A stretch of DNA of 64,000 bases from Desulfitibacter alkalitolerans DSM 16504 (GCF_000620305.1 NZ_KK211100.1:866735-930734); one strand, 5' to 3'. Positions 18,198-26,179 are shown, counted from the first letter of the stretch. The notes: generated by a model not told the origin, from the sequence alone. Translations and numbers: made by a program.

Positions 18198-18890
18198 ATG
18201 ACGTATAAAATCCTGGTTATAGATGATGATGCAAATATTTTGGAGCTATTAAGGCTGTATTTATCCCATGAAGGTTATATTTTATCCTTTGCTTCTGATG
18301 GAAGTAAGGGCTTGGATGCTTTCAGGAATTTTAAACCTGACCTGGTAATTCTAGACATAATGCTTCCTATAATTAATGGATGGGAAGTGTGCCAGATGAT
18401 TCGAAGGATTAGTGATGTTCCTATACTAATGCTTACATCAAAGGATGGGCTAGAAGACAAGCTTATGGGATTTGATCTGGGCGCAGATGATTATGTGGTC
18501 AAGCCCTTTGATCCAAAAGAGGTTATAGCCAGGAGTAAAGCTCTTCTAAAAAGAATCTCTTCAGAAACTGATAATATTAAAAAAAATCCCCTTATAGAAT
18601 TAGGAGACTTAAGAGTAAACATTGATAACTATGAAGTTTTTTTTAAAGATAATAAAATTGATTTAAAGCCAAGGGAAATGCAGCTGCTTTTCTTTTTCTT
18701 AAAGAATCCCAATATAGTCTTTACCCGTGACCAGCTTTTGGAAAAGGTCTGGGGCCATGAATTCTATGGAGAAACGCGTACTGTGGATGTTCATATAAAA
18801 AGATTACGTGAAAAGCTTGGTAATAATAGTTTGGGCTTTAAACTAAAAACTATTTGGGGAATTGGCTACAAACTTGAGGTGAATTATTAA
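18198..18890 (+). CDS. OmpR/PhoP-family response regulator without adjacent kinase
   Basis: Receiver domain (residues 1-118) with the acidic pocket at Asp9-Asp11, phosphoacceptor Asp53 (LDIMLP), the Thr of MLTSKDG and the Lys of VVKPFDP, followed by a winged-helix DNA-binding domain (about 130-228: RTVDVHIKRLREKLG, IWGIGYKLE). The ATG at 18198 follows GAAGGGGTG. It is divergent from phnD, so a role in phosphonate or phosphate control is plausible. No histidine kinase gene follows; instead a coiled-coil ORF overlaps its end. Confidence 0.92.
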   Translation: MTYKILVIDDDANILELLRLYLSHEGYILSFASDGSKGLDAFRNFKPDLVILDIMLPIINGWEVCQMIRRISDVPILMLTSKDGLEDKLMGFDLGADDYVVKPFDPKEVIARSKALLKRISSETDNIKKNPLIELGDLRVNIDNYEVFFKDNKIDLKPREMQLLFFFLKNPNIVFTRDQLLEKVWGHEFYGETRTVDVHIKRLREKLGNNSLGFKLKTIWGIGYKLEVNY

Positions 18891-19278
18891 CTACAGGGAT
18901 GAGGTAAATGAAAGAATTCAAAAGCTTAGACGTCAAAGGGCAGAGCTATTACAGATTGAAAGAGAAATACGAAACGATCTTGAAAACTTAAGAACCATGA
19001 TTTCTGAATTAAAGAATCGCCCTGGCTCTCTGACAGAAGAAAATATTCGTACAATTAGAGAGAGCATCAGGCTGATTAGAAGCAGCAGAAACCTTTTAGA
19101 AAGCACTATAGGTGATTTAAATTTACAGACAATTGAATTGGCACAAGATAGATTAACCAGAAGCAACCAACCACAAATTATCAACCGTTTGGATAACCTC
19201 AGCCAAATTCAAGAACGAAGATTAAATGCTTACAAAAGGCTAAAAGCAGATCTGCATACCCTCAAGTCAGCTTTTTAA
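18886..19278 (+). CDS. Coiled-coil protein lacking a standard start codon
   Basis: The frame ending at 19278 has its first ATG at 18997, but that ATG has no ribosome site, and 34 further codons upstream continue the same coiled-coil pattern (DEVNERIQKLRRQRAELLQ). The only good ribosome site (GAGGTGA, 18876-18882) is followed at once by an in-frame TGA and then ATT codons at 18883 and 18886, so initiation at ATT is possible, overlapping the regulator stop codon. The product would be about 130 residues, wholly helical and Arg/Glu/Leu-rich, with no signal peptide. It may be a partner of the response regulator or of the next, secreted coiled-coil protein. The function is unknown. Confidence 0.6.
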   Translation: MNYRDEVNERIQKLRRQRAELLQIEREIRNDLENLRTMISELKNRPGSLTEENIRTIRESIRLIRSSRNLLESTIGDLNLQTIELAQDRLTRSNQPQIINRLDNLSQIQERRLNAYKRLKADLHTLKSAF

Positions 19279-19361
19279 GGCCAACAAAAGACTGGAAAGA
19301 CTCTGTAGACAGTTCTTGTGTCTTATTTCCAAGTAAAACATATATAAGGAGTGAACATAAC

Positions 19362-20669
19362 ATGAAAAAATATCTAAAAATACTTTCATTAGTAATACTT
19401 TTGATGTTTACATTGAGCACTATTTCTTTTGCTGCTGAAGCGCGAGATGCATCTTCTTCTAAAAGTCAGGTTATAGAAGACAACTCCAGGTCTTCTAATA
19501 TAGAAAGTAATGAATTGCAGGTCAAGCATGAAAGCTTAGTACAAAAAATTCAGACCAAGATAAATAGTTTGGAGGATAGAGCCACAAAAGCTGAATATAT
19601 AGAAAAGCTTAATCAAATAAGGCAGTCAAGACTTGATATAGAACAAAAAATAGTCAGGCTTGAGGTGCTTCTGAGAGAAATAAATAGTTTAATAAACCAA
19701 AATAATCTCGAGGAAGAAAACCTAGAAAAATACGAAAGACTTATTACACATATCCAAAAACTAATTAGAGCTTTTGAAGATGAAACTATAAAAAATCGTT
19801 TATTAAATCGTCTAAAGGTTATAGAAAATTCAATGGACAGAATTGAAACAAAGATTGTCATGCTGGAAAGTCTATTGAGAACTATTAACAATTTTTCCCC
19901 TGATACACCCACAGGGGAAAATATAGAAAAACAGTATCTGAGCCTGGTGGGGAAAATAAGAAGCATGATAGCTAGAATCATGGATGAAGAGGTTAAAGAG
20001 CAGTACTACGCAAGTTTAAAGAACATATATAATACCAGAGACACATATCAGTCAAAAATTTTAAGATTGGAAATGTTGGAAAAGGAGCTGCGAAGCTATC
20101 TGGCAAATGAAAACATTACAATAGATGACAATTCTCTAGTAAGAATTCAAAGATTAGTAGAAGCAAATGAAAAAGAGATTTTAATGCAGTTACGTGAAAG
20201 AATTATGAATAGAATTCAGCATCAGGAATACCTAAGAAATCTCCCTGATGAGGTAAAAAGAGAAATGAGGAACAGGGAATTAAAAGATAGGCTTTATATA
20301 AGAGGCAATACCCTTGACTTTGACGTTCCCCCAGTACTTAGAGAAGGTAGAACTCTGGTGCCTGTTAGAGCAATTACTGAAGGACTTGGAGCTGAAGTGA
20401 ATTGGAACAATGAACTTAAAAAAATCACCATTACCAAGGATGATAAAATAATTGAGCTTTTTCTAGATTCCAGGATTGTGCTTGTTAATGGTGAAGAATA
20501 TGAGTTAGATATACCTGCCCAGTTAATTAATAACAGAACTACTGTCCCCATAAGGTTTGTAAGTGAAATATTAGGTGAAAGGGTAGATTTCAATGAAGAG
20601 ACAGGAGACATTGATATTGGGTTAGAAACAGTTGAAGATTTACATGAAATCTTGTATTTTGAGAATTAA
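19362..20669 (+). CDS. Secreted coiled-coil protein with C-terminal stalk domain
   Basis: Signal peptide (residues 1-25, ends SFAAEA), then three tandem helical repeats of about 68 residues. Each has the same plan: K-I---I, an EEYI-L--I helix, then a motif like KIVRLEVLLREINSL, KIVMLESLLRTINNF or KILRLEMLEKELRSY (about 65-270). After a charged linker, residues 300-425 form a copper-amine-oxidase-N stalk domain (FDVPPVLREGRTLVPVRAI and INNRTTVPIRFVSEILG), common in Firmicutes surface proteins and thought to mediate wall or polymer attachment. The ATG at 19362 follows AAGGAGTG. A wall-associated structural role is likely; no enzyme motif is seen. Confidence 0.8.
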   Translation: MKKYLKILSLVILLMFTLSTISFAAEARDASSSKSQVIEDNSRSSNIESNELQVKHESLVQKIQTKINSLEDRATKAEYIEKLNQIRQSRLDIEQKIVRLEVLLREINSLINQNNLEEENLEKYERLITHIQKLIRAFEDETIKNRLLNRLKVIENSMDRIETKIVMLESLLRTINNFSPDTPTGENIEKQYLSLVGKIRSMIARIMDEEVKEQYYASLKNIYNTRDTYQSKILRLEMLEKELRSYLANENITIDDNSLVRIQRLVEANEKEILMQLRERIMNRIQHQEYLRNLPDEVKREMRNRELKDRLYIRGNTLDFDVPPVLREGRTLVPVRAITEGLGAEVNWNNELKKITITKDDKIIELFLDSRIVLVNGEEYELDIPAQLINNRTTVPIRFVSEILGERVDFNEETGDIDIGLETVEDLHEILYFEN

Positions 20670-20734
20670 GGCAGCCAGTAACTAAGAAAGTTCAAAGCAA
20701 TTAAACATTTACAAAGTCCAGGATAACTCCTTCT

Positions 20735-20771
20735 AAATAACAATACCAGCCAAAGGCTGGTATTGTTATTT
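20735..20771. terminator. Bidirectional terminator
   Basis: A 17-bp perfect stem (20735-20751 / 20755-20771) with an AAA loop and T-rich ends on both strands. It lies between the plus-strand stalk protein and the minus-strand transglutaminase gene. Confidence 0.85.
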
Positions 20772-20808
20772 ATCAACGCTGAATGTGCAGAAATTGAAAG
20801 GCATTACT

Positions 20809-21606
20809 TTAAAATTCACTGACCTTTTCATAAGTCTTGCTGTCTTTATACATGGTGTAACTTCGATTATTTTCTGCAAACTGGATATCTACAGAAGTAT
20901 CCATGGTAACCCACTTGTTATTTATATAAACCTCATTCCATGCATGATAGCCTTGAATTTTTTGCCCGTAGCCCTTTACAAGCTTTGCAGGAATTCCTAC
21001 ACTTCTTAACATGGAAGCAAATAAAGCACTAAAATCATAGCAGATTCCACTTTTACTTTTTAAGGTTTTGTTAATATCTGGAAGATAATCATAGGATAGC
21101 TTGTCTATCTTGGCATAGTCATATTTGTAATTGCTAACAATATACTCATATATAGCTTTTACTTTTTCTTCATCACTTTCAATGCCTGCTGTCAATTCCC
21201 TGGCCTTGCTAATGGCCTCATCTTCCTTTTCCCATTTAACTATTTGAATAGAATGCAAAAAAGTTTTTAATATATTACTCATGTTTATATTAAGTGTGTC
21301 TCTGGAAACAATACGGTACTGGTTGCCTGTCACATTTTCCAGAATGGCTATTGTGTATGCTCCATTTCCTAATTGAACAGGAAACCTTTCAGTTCCCCTG
21401 CCAGCTATATTATAGTACAGGCTTGTCCCATCCTTTTGGACCATTACCTTTACTTTCGTACCATTTTGGATGTTGTAGCTTATGGAGAATGCTCCATTGC
21501 TTGCTTCTGAAGCATCAATGGAATAGGTATTTGCAGCCGCCATGGCTGCAGGTGCAGATAATAATGCACAAAATACAACAAAAATAATTAATGATATTTT
21601 CCTCAT
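20809..21606 (-). CDS. Secreted transglutaminase-like protein under c-di-GMP riboswitches
   Basis: Signal peptide (about 1-23, LLSAPAAMAAA), a beta-rich N-terminal half, and a transglutaminase-like (papain-fold) domain at about 130-250 with the Cys-His-Asp triad in place: SGICYDFSALFASML, GYHAWNEVYI, WVTMDTS. Such bacterial domains act as peptidases or protein cross-linkers. The ATG at 21606 follows GGAGGTTAGGAA. Two c-di-GMP-I aptamers lie in the leader, so expression should respond to c-di-GMP. It may trim or cross-link the surface-fibre proteins made upstream; that is inferred from position. Confidence 0.88.
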   Translation of the reverse strand: MRKISLIIFVVFCALLSAPAAMAAANTYSIDASEASNGAFSISYNIQNGTKVKVMVQKDGTSLYYNIAGRGTERFPVQLGNGAYTIAILENVTGNQYRIVSRDTLNINMSNILKTFLHSIQIVKWEKEDEAISKARELTAGIESDEEKVKAIYEYIVSNYKYDYAKIDKLSYDYLPDINKTLKSKSGICYDFSALFASMLRSVGIPAKLVKGYGQKIQGYHAWNEVYINNKWVTMDTSVDIQFAENNRSYTMYKDSKTYEKVSEF

Positions 21607-21645
21607 TTCCTAACCTCCAGCATTCCAATAATATTGGACTAACCT

Positions 21646-21728
21646 GGCAGCTCGACCGTCATGGCCCACCCCACATGGGCTTTAGACTCGAAAGCTTTGC
21701 GTCCCTATCTTTCGACAGGTTTGCCTTT
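21646..21728 (-). promoter_or_regulatory. c-di-GMP-I riboswitch aptamer 1 (gene-proximal)
   Basis: On the minus strand: GGCAAACC, a hairpin CCTGTC-GAAA-GATAGG, then GGGACGCAAAGC, a TCTAAAGCC joining region and a second long stem, closing with GAGCTGCC. These are the conserved blocks of the GEMM-I (c-di-GMP-I) aptamer, including the GNRA tetraloop and the ACGCAAAGC core. Just downstream the RNA can fold into a hairpin (CCAG...TCCAAT-ATT-ATTGGA...CTGG) whose last bases overlap the ribosome site CTGGAGG, so control here may be translational. Confidence 0.88.
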
Positions 21729-21824
21729 TTCAAGTGCTGCTTGGAGCATTAGGAGAACAAGCTAATGCTGAATTTCCAAACTAATCTGCACTTGTAATAA
21801 TAAAATATATACTTTCTTAACAAT

Positions 21825-21859
21825 TAAAAAATCCTTATTCGGATTGTCCAAATAAGGAT
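21825..21859 (-). terminator. Terminator following aptamer 2 (expression platform)
   Basis: On the minus strand a 9-bp stem (ATCCTTATT / AATAAGGAT) is followed by TTTTTT. It lies about 45 bases after aptamer 2 and before aptamer 1, so it is a natural read-through switch for aptamer 2. Confidence 0.75.
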
Positions 21860-21901
21860 AAATAGATGTGTTCATAACTGGCTGTTATTTTGTCCTTTAC
21901 T

Positions 21902-21976
21902 GGCAACCCGACCATCATAGCACTGCTGCTTTAGACTCGTGGCTTTGCGTCCCTGCCTTTCGACAGGTTTGCCTTT
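21902..21976 (-). promoter_or_regulatory. c-di-GMP-I riboswitch aptamer 2 (upstream of the tandem)
   Basis: On the minus strand: AAAGGCAAACC, hairpin CCTGTC-GAAA-GGCAGG, GGGACGCAAAGCC, ACGAGTCTAAAGC and the closing GGTCGGGTTGCC. This is a near-consensus GEMM-I aptamer and the best of the three in the window. It follows the sortase gene and is followed by an intrinsic terminator, then by aptamer 1. Confidence 0.92.
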
Positions 21977-22060
21977 TTCAGTTATAAATTACACCTTTTA
22001 CAACAAATAAAACACCTTGCTTTGATTATTATTTTATCAAAATTTCATCCCATTAACATG

Positions 22061-22095
22061 GGACCATGGTCCTGTTTTCTATAGGACCATGGTCC
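22061..22095 (-). terminator. Strong hairpin at the sortase stop codon
   Basis: Two copies of the palindrome GGACCATGGTCC (22061-22072 and 22084-22095) can pair as a 12-bp stem with an 11-base loop, or fold separately. The second copy touches the sortase stop codon. No U-run follows on the minus strand, so this may stabilise mRNA or separate transcripts rather than terminate alone. Confidence 0.4.
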
Positions 22096-22703
22096 TAGTC
22101 ATTCTGTTTCGCCTGGACTATGAGCCTGTGGGTTGGATTACGTATAGGTTCGCAGGTGACAATTGAGAGAACTTTTTCTTTCTTATCTGTACGCAGGACA
22201 TGTATTTCCTCAGGTCTAACAATAACCTTATTGTAAACTGTATAGTTATAATCACCCTTACTGGTAGAGACAACAATCCTGTCATTTATCTTCACCTCAT
22301 TCAGCCTGTTCAGCAGCCTTCCATGGGAGTGTCCCCTATGACCAGCTACCACTGCATTGCCATACTCACCAAAGGATGTTGTGTCTTCAAGAAAGGATAT
22401 GCCAATTTTAAGGTTAGTTTCATTTAAGCCGCTGATAATTGGCAATCTAACCTTTATAGAATCTATAATCAAAACCCCCAACACCTCACCCTGTGGTGTA
22501 AGTGGAGCTCTCTCTTCCTCTTGTTCCTCCTCTTCTATCAAAAGAAGCTCGTCTAACTGACCAAGGTCTTGAATTGCCTCCTGGTTTTCCAACTCTGACA
22601 GCAGTTTTTGCTGCCAGTACCAGGCAAAGACCTGCTCCATTAGTGGATAAAGGGCAACTGTTATTCCAATTAGTATAATGAAAATTGATAGTTTCTTTTT
22701 CAT
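22095..22703 (-). CDS. Class D sortase
   Basis: Membrane-anchored transpeptidase: one N-terminal helix (residues 5-25), an acidic linker (about 50-68, EEEEQEEERAP), then the sortase barrel with catalytic His (VAGHRGHSHG), Cys (IVTCEP) and Arg (THRLIV). TCEP and the short size (202 aa) fit class D. The ATG at 22703 follows GAGGT. It lies 66 bp after a gene for a protein with an MPDTG sorting signal, its obvious substrate. It would anchor that protein covalently to the wall. Confidence 0.9.
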   Translation of the reverse strand: MKKKLSIFIILIGITVALYPLMEQVFAWYWQQKLLSELENQEAIQDLGQLDELLLIEEEEQEEERAPLTPQGEVLGVLIIDSIKVRLPIISGLNETNLKIGISFLEDTTSFGEYGNAVVAGHRGHSHGRLLNRLNEVKINDRIVVSTSKGDYNYTVYNKVIVRPEEIHVLRTDKKEKVLSIVTCEPIRNPTHRLIVQAKQND

Positions 22704-22769
22704 AGGTTATACCTCGTGTTTTTATAGTAAAAAGGCTGAGATTTTAAAAGCATCCCAGCCTGATATTTG

Positions 22770-23534
22770 TTATTTTCTTCTTAATACTATTCCCAGCATT
22801 ACTATAAAGGCTCCAGCACCAAGAAAGTATATTGGTGATAATTCACCTGTGTCAGGCATTGCTGCCGGACCAGCAGGAATTCCATCTTCATCAACGGTAA
22901 TTAAAATTTCCGGTTCGGAGGGTTCTTCTTCAGCAGGTCCCAATGGGATTGGATCATCTGGAACATCTAGCGGGTCATCTCCACCACCAGTATCGCCACC
23001 ACCTCCACCTCCTCCACCTCCACCGGTGGAGCAAGTAGTAGTAAAGGTCCAGTTGGCTTTTACAGTTGCACCCTGATATTCATTTCCTGCACCTCCTGGG
23101 AAAACTACACTGAAATCAATTGTTTTTTCAGAGCCTGCAGGCATTGTTCCAATTAGGATGTTTCCCCTACCTGCAGCAGATCTAAAAAGTTCGTTATTGA
23201 TTATGTTGCTGCCATCTGCAATGTAAAGATTTAAGATATCAGCCAGTTTACCCCCATTAAGGGTTGCTTCACTCAGGATGTTTGTTCTAATGTATAGAGT
23301 AAGAGGTACGCTGCCTGTATTTCTTAAAAGAAGACTTGTATTCTTAAGGTCCCCAGGGTTGAGGTTGCCTGTATTAACTTTTTCGTCAGAAGCTTGAATT
23401 ACAAGCCCACAAACATTGCCTTCTATACTAATACCATTTACATTTGCGCTAACTCCATGAGGAGCTATTAATGTCATGGCAAAGAGTATAAAAAGGGTAA
23501 GCATCAATTTTTTAATATTCTCTGATTTATCCAT
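22770..23534 (-). CDS. Sortase-anchored surface protein with MPDTG signal
   Basis: Signal peptide (about 1-30, ends HGVSANV), a beta-sandwich domain (about 30-165) with camelysin/TasA-like features (NLNPGDLKNTSLLLRNTGSVPLTLYI; VVFPGGAGNEYQGATVKANWTF), a glycine/aspartate linker (GGGGGGGGGG then DTGGGDD), a proline/glutamate-rich stalk and a C-terminal sorting signal: MPDTGE, a hydrophobic helix and RRK. MPDTG departs from LPXTG at the first position. The ATG at 23534 follows AGGAGG. It is probably the wall anchor or base for the TasA-like fibre proteins encoded upstream, with which it shares the NEYQGAT motif. Confidence 0.85.
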   Translation of the reverse strand: MDKSENIKKLMLTLFILFAMTLIAPHGVSANVNGISIEGNVCGLVIQASDEKVNTGNLNPGDLKNTSLLLRNTGSVPLTLYIRTNILSEATLNGGKLADILNLYIADGSNIINNELFRSAAGRGNILIGTMPAGSEKTIDFSVVFPGGAGNEYQGATVKANWTFTTTCSTGGGGGGGGGGDTGGGDDPLDVPDDPIPLGPAEEEPSEPEILITVDEDGIPAGPAAMPDTGELSPIYFLGAGAFIVMLGIVLRRK

Positions 23535-23578
23535 ATTTACCTCCTGAACTACTTTTTTATCCTCTTATAGTTTTTGGC

Positions 23579-24544
23579 TTAATTACACAAATTTTGTGGC
23601 CACTCATGGTCCATTGCATTATTTGATGCTTGCACAGCTTCTGCTTCAAAATAAAGCTCTAAATTGCCTTCCCAGTCTTCATCAGTTACACATAGTCTCA
23701 CCTTAAACTCTATTTCCTGCTGAGGTAAAACTGAACTGCAATAGTAATACCAGCCATTGTTGTCTGGAACTTCAGTCCATCCATTACTGAGAACTTGAAT
23801 ATTATAATCCGGTTCAGCAGCATTGCTGCTGGTGCTTATTTCTTCTTCGCCACATGAACTTACAGCTGCATGAAGTGCTATATAAATCTGACTTCCTGAA
23901 GGCAATGGAAGTTCATAAGTATATGAGGTGCTATTAGGCTCTCTTGTATTGCCAAGTTGTCCAGGAGCACTATTGGTTGGTGGTGTTAAGCCAACATATA
24001 AATGTGTTTCAGACAATTCCCAACCATTTATTGTGTCTATTTCCACGTATATTTTGTTAGCATCATTCCGAATATACACTGTTCCAACATTAGTGTAATT
24101 TGCCCCGTAACCAAGCTTTAAGGTTAACGTACCGCCTTTATTAAAAATATTATATCTTGCCTGGCTATTTCCTTGACCAAAAAGTGGGCTAATGGTGCTA
24201 ACCTGCCATTTATCTACAATACTATCATCTACAGCCCATGCACTTTCAGACGAACAAACACCTGTTGTGTTATCCCTATCCCAATTGGTGATAACTCTTG
24301 CCCTCAGCTTTGCTTGTTTAGTGCCGGTGTTTTTTATTGTCCATTGGGCAGTTCTGCATTCCTCAAATACACTTGCTGGATTGACTTCTTCAGCTGTCAT
24401 AGATTGTATCTGAACATTCCCAAGAACAAAGATAACTTCAGGATTCTTATCTTTGTCTGTAAAATAGGCAAGAGAAGAACCAGCAATTATTAAACCTATA
24501 ATACTTATGGTCAATAAACTTATTAATAGATTCCTTTTTTCCAT
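23579..24544 (-). CDS. SipW-dependent surface protein with inserted domain
   Basis: The N-terminus matches the SipW-type signal peptide (IIGLIIAGSSLAYFTDKDKN), where cleavage precedes or overlaps the YFTD segment. The mature part opens like camelysin/TasA (VLGNVQIQS...ECRTAQWTIKNTGTKQAKLRARV), then holds an inserted region (about 130-235) with VGTVYIRNDANKIYVEIDT and GWELSETHLYVG, a motif found in many secreted proteins of unknown role, then returns to a TasA-like end (FKVRLCVTDEDWEGNLEL...EAEAVQASNNAMDHEWP). It is probably a minor or adaptor component of the surface fibre. The ATG at 24544 follows AAGGAAGG. Confidence 0.78.
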   Translation of the reverse strand: MEKRNLLISLLTISIIGLIIAGSSLAYFTDKDKNPEVIFVLGNVQIQSMTAEEVNPASVFEECRTAQWTIKNTGTKQAKLRARVITNWDRDNTTGVCSSESAWAVDDSIVDKWQVSTISPLFGQGNSQARYNIFNKGGTLTLKLGYGANYTNVGTVYIRNDANKIYVEIDTINGWELSETHLYVGLTPPTNSAPGQLGNTREPNSTSYTYELPLPSGSQIYIALHAAVSSCGEEEISTSSNAAEPDYNIQVLSNGWTEVPDNNGWYYYCSSVLPQQEIEFKVRLCVTDEDWEGNLELYFEAEAVQASNNAMDHEWPQNLCN

Positions 24545-24723
24545 GGATTTTCATCCTTCCTTATAGCTATTCTTGTATTAAGGAAAACAGCTCTAACAGT
24601 ACAATAAAAATTTCTACTTATCTTTATAACCAATAAACCTATAATATGAACTCATACAAAACACTATTAACTTAATTTATATAATCCCATAGGGGTTGTT
24701 GTCATTTTTAACAATGTGGGATA

Positions 24724-24755
24724 CAGGACGCATCTGTTATTTAAGATGCATCCTG
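24724..24755 (-). terminator. Hairpin after the propeller-containing TasA-like gene
   Basis: CAGGACGCATCT (24724-24735) pairs with 24744-24755 over 11 of 12 bases around an 8-base loop. No long U-run follows on the minus strand, so it could be a weak terminator or processing/stability element within the operon. The rest of 24545-24810 is AT-rich and shows no gene. Confidence 0.4.
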
Positions 24756-24810
24756 GATTCCTCAAATTAAATACTCTAAATACATGTTTTTTTGTTGTTA
24801 TCTCTAGTGG

Positions 24811-26073
24811 TTATTGTGGAAGTAAATAGTCATAAAGCTGCTGTAATTGCGTTGGATTGCCACTGTCTCCAAGATTCCACTGATAATATGGAGCATTGTT
24901 GGAAGATTGTACTGCTTCCACTTCTCCCCCAAGGGTTAATGTTGCACCCTGATACTCGTTGTCTGTATCTGGTCCACTGAGGCACACCTTTAGGCAAAGA
25001 GCTGCATTTTCTCCTGGAGCAAGAGGAGCACCCACATAATAGAATGTATCTCCAAACCTGACCCAATCATTAGAATTGTCACATAGTTCTATGTCAATGT
25101 TGCTGAGGTCTAAATTGCCACTCCATTCAATACTGGGGGTAAATCTAAAGACCATATTCTTGGTACCTATGTTTTTAAATTCATAATTTACTAATTCACA
25201 ATCTCCAGGGTTCCAGTTGTTTTGATGGTTAGATGCTAAATCTCCGAACATAAGATCACTCTTATAGAAGAAAGTCCTCGTACCGGTTGATGTGTCCACT
25301 CTATACCAATCATAATCTCTGGTCACTGTTCCATAAAGCACACCATTTGCACCAAAGGCGATTTGCAAACTGTTTGCATTTCCTGCATATTCTATATAAT
25401 CCTGAGTATAGACATTATATGAGAAAAACAATCTATTAGAACTGCCGGGACCTGTTGTACTGCCGTATATAATCCCATCCCTCATATCCATGGAAATATC
25501 ACCAAAACCAAAACGTCTATTAGGATTACCAGTGAAATTCTCATGGGCCAGGACTACCTGGGCGATACTTCCATTAGAGTTGAAGCTTACCTTGTAGAGA
25601 TCATCGCTTCCTTCTTTGACAAACCAGTAGTATCCAAGGCCAAAAGCAGCGTTAAAAATCTTTGTGTTGGCTGGGAAAAGCTTACCAGCGGATTTGTCAC
25701 CTTGACCTGTGTTAAAGTCATAATAAAAAAGGTTCCCGTTTCCATCGGCATAATATAGACGCTTGTTTTTCCTATCATATGCAAGGGCATTTAAAGCTGT
25801 CCTGGTCGAGTCATACAATTTGCTGTAGCTAACGGTATCATTATCATCGTCTACAAAAATCTCGTAAAGGGTTCCACGCTGGTTTTCAGGATTTTTATAC
25901 TCAACGCCATAAAAGTATGCAGTATTGGCATCGATGCGTAAAGTGCCAGCTGTAAACTCTACATCTCCTGAACTAGCACTATCTGTAAACCAGGCCATTG
26001 TTGCTCCACCAACCATGGCTGCAGCCAGTACTATCACTATTACTGCCATTAGTATTGCTTTTCTTGCATTCAC
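24811..26073 (-). CDS. TasA-like SipW-dependent protein with beta-propeller-like insertion
   Basis: SipW-type signal peptide (VGGATMAWFTDSAS) after a GTG start at 26073 (GGGAGGGAAACTA upstream; an ATG at 26139 gives an unlikely leader). The TasA-like domain begins (VEFTAGTLRIDANTAYF) and is interrupted after about 40 residues by roughly 230 residues of repeated beta-strand units (ALAYDRKNKRLYYADGNGNL; DISMDMRDGIIYGSTTG; IAFGANGVLYGTVTRD), a pattern of beta-propeller blades. The TasA-like half then resumes (NWNPGDCELVNYEFKNIGTKN ... DTDNEYQGATLTLGGEVEAVQSSN). It would be secreted by SipW and probably decorates or initiates the fibre. Confidence 0.8.
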   Translation of the reverse strand: MNARKAILMAVIVIVLAAAMVGGATMAWFTDSASSGDVEFTAGTLRIDANTAYFYGVEYKNPENQRGTLYEIFVDDDNDTVSYSKLYDSTRTALNALAYDRKNKRLYYADGNGNLFYYDFNTGQGDKSAGKLFPANTKIFNAAFGLGYYWFVKEGSDDLYKVSFNSNGSIAQVVLAHENFTGNPNRRFGFGDISMDMRDGIIYGSTTGPGSSNRLFFSYNVYTQDYIEYAGNANSLQIAFGANGVLYGTVTRDYDWYRVDTSTGTRTFFYKSDLMFGDLASNHQNNWNPGDCELVNYEFKNIGTKNMVFRFTPSIEWSGNLDLSNIDIELCDNSNDWVRFGDTFYYVGAPLAPGENAALCLKVCLSGPDTDNEYQGATLTLGGEVEAVQSSNNAPYYQWNLGDSGNPTQLQQLYDYLLPQ

Positions 26074-26179
26074 TAGTTTCCCTCCCTTCTTGCTTACATT
26101 AGGGAGTAGGTGCGGGAAGCCATATGGTCCCCACACCATCCCCTATTTTTAAATTACAGGGCTATGTTTATTTCCTACA

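Noticed and set aside
18876-18891. prfB-like +1 frameshift at the end of the response regulator
   Set aside because: The spacing of the Shine-Dalgarno-like motif, stop codon and following C is similar, but the P-site codon UAU would have to re-pair with AUU, which is poor for tRNA-Tyr. ATT initiation is simpler, so the shift is kept only as an alternative.
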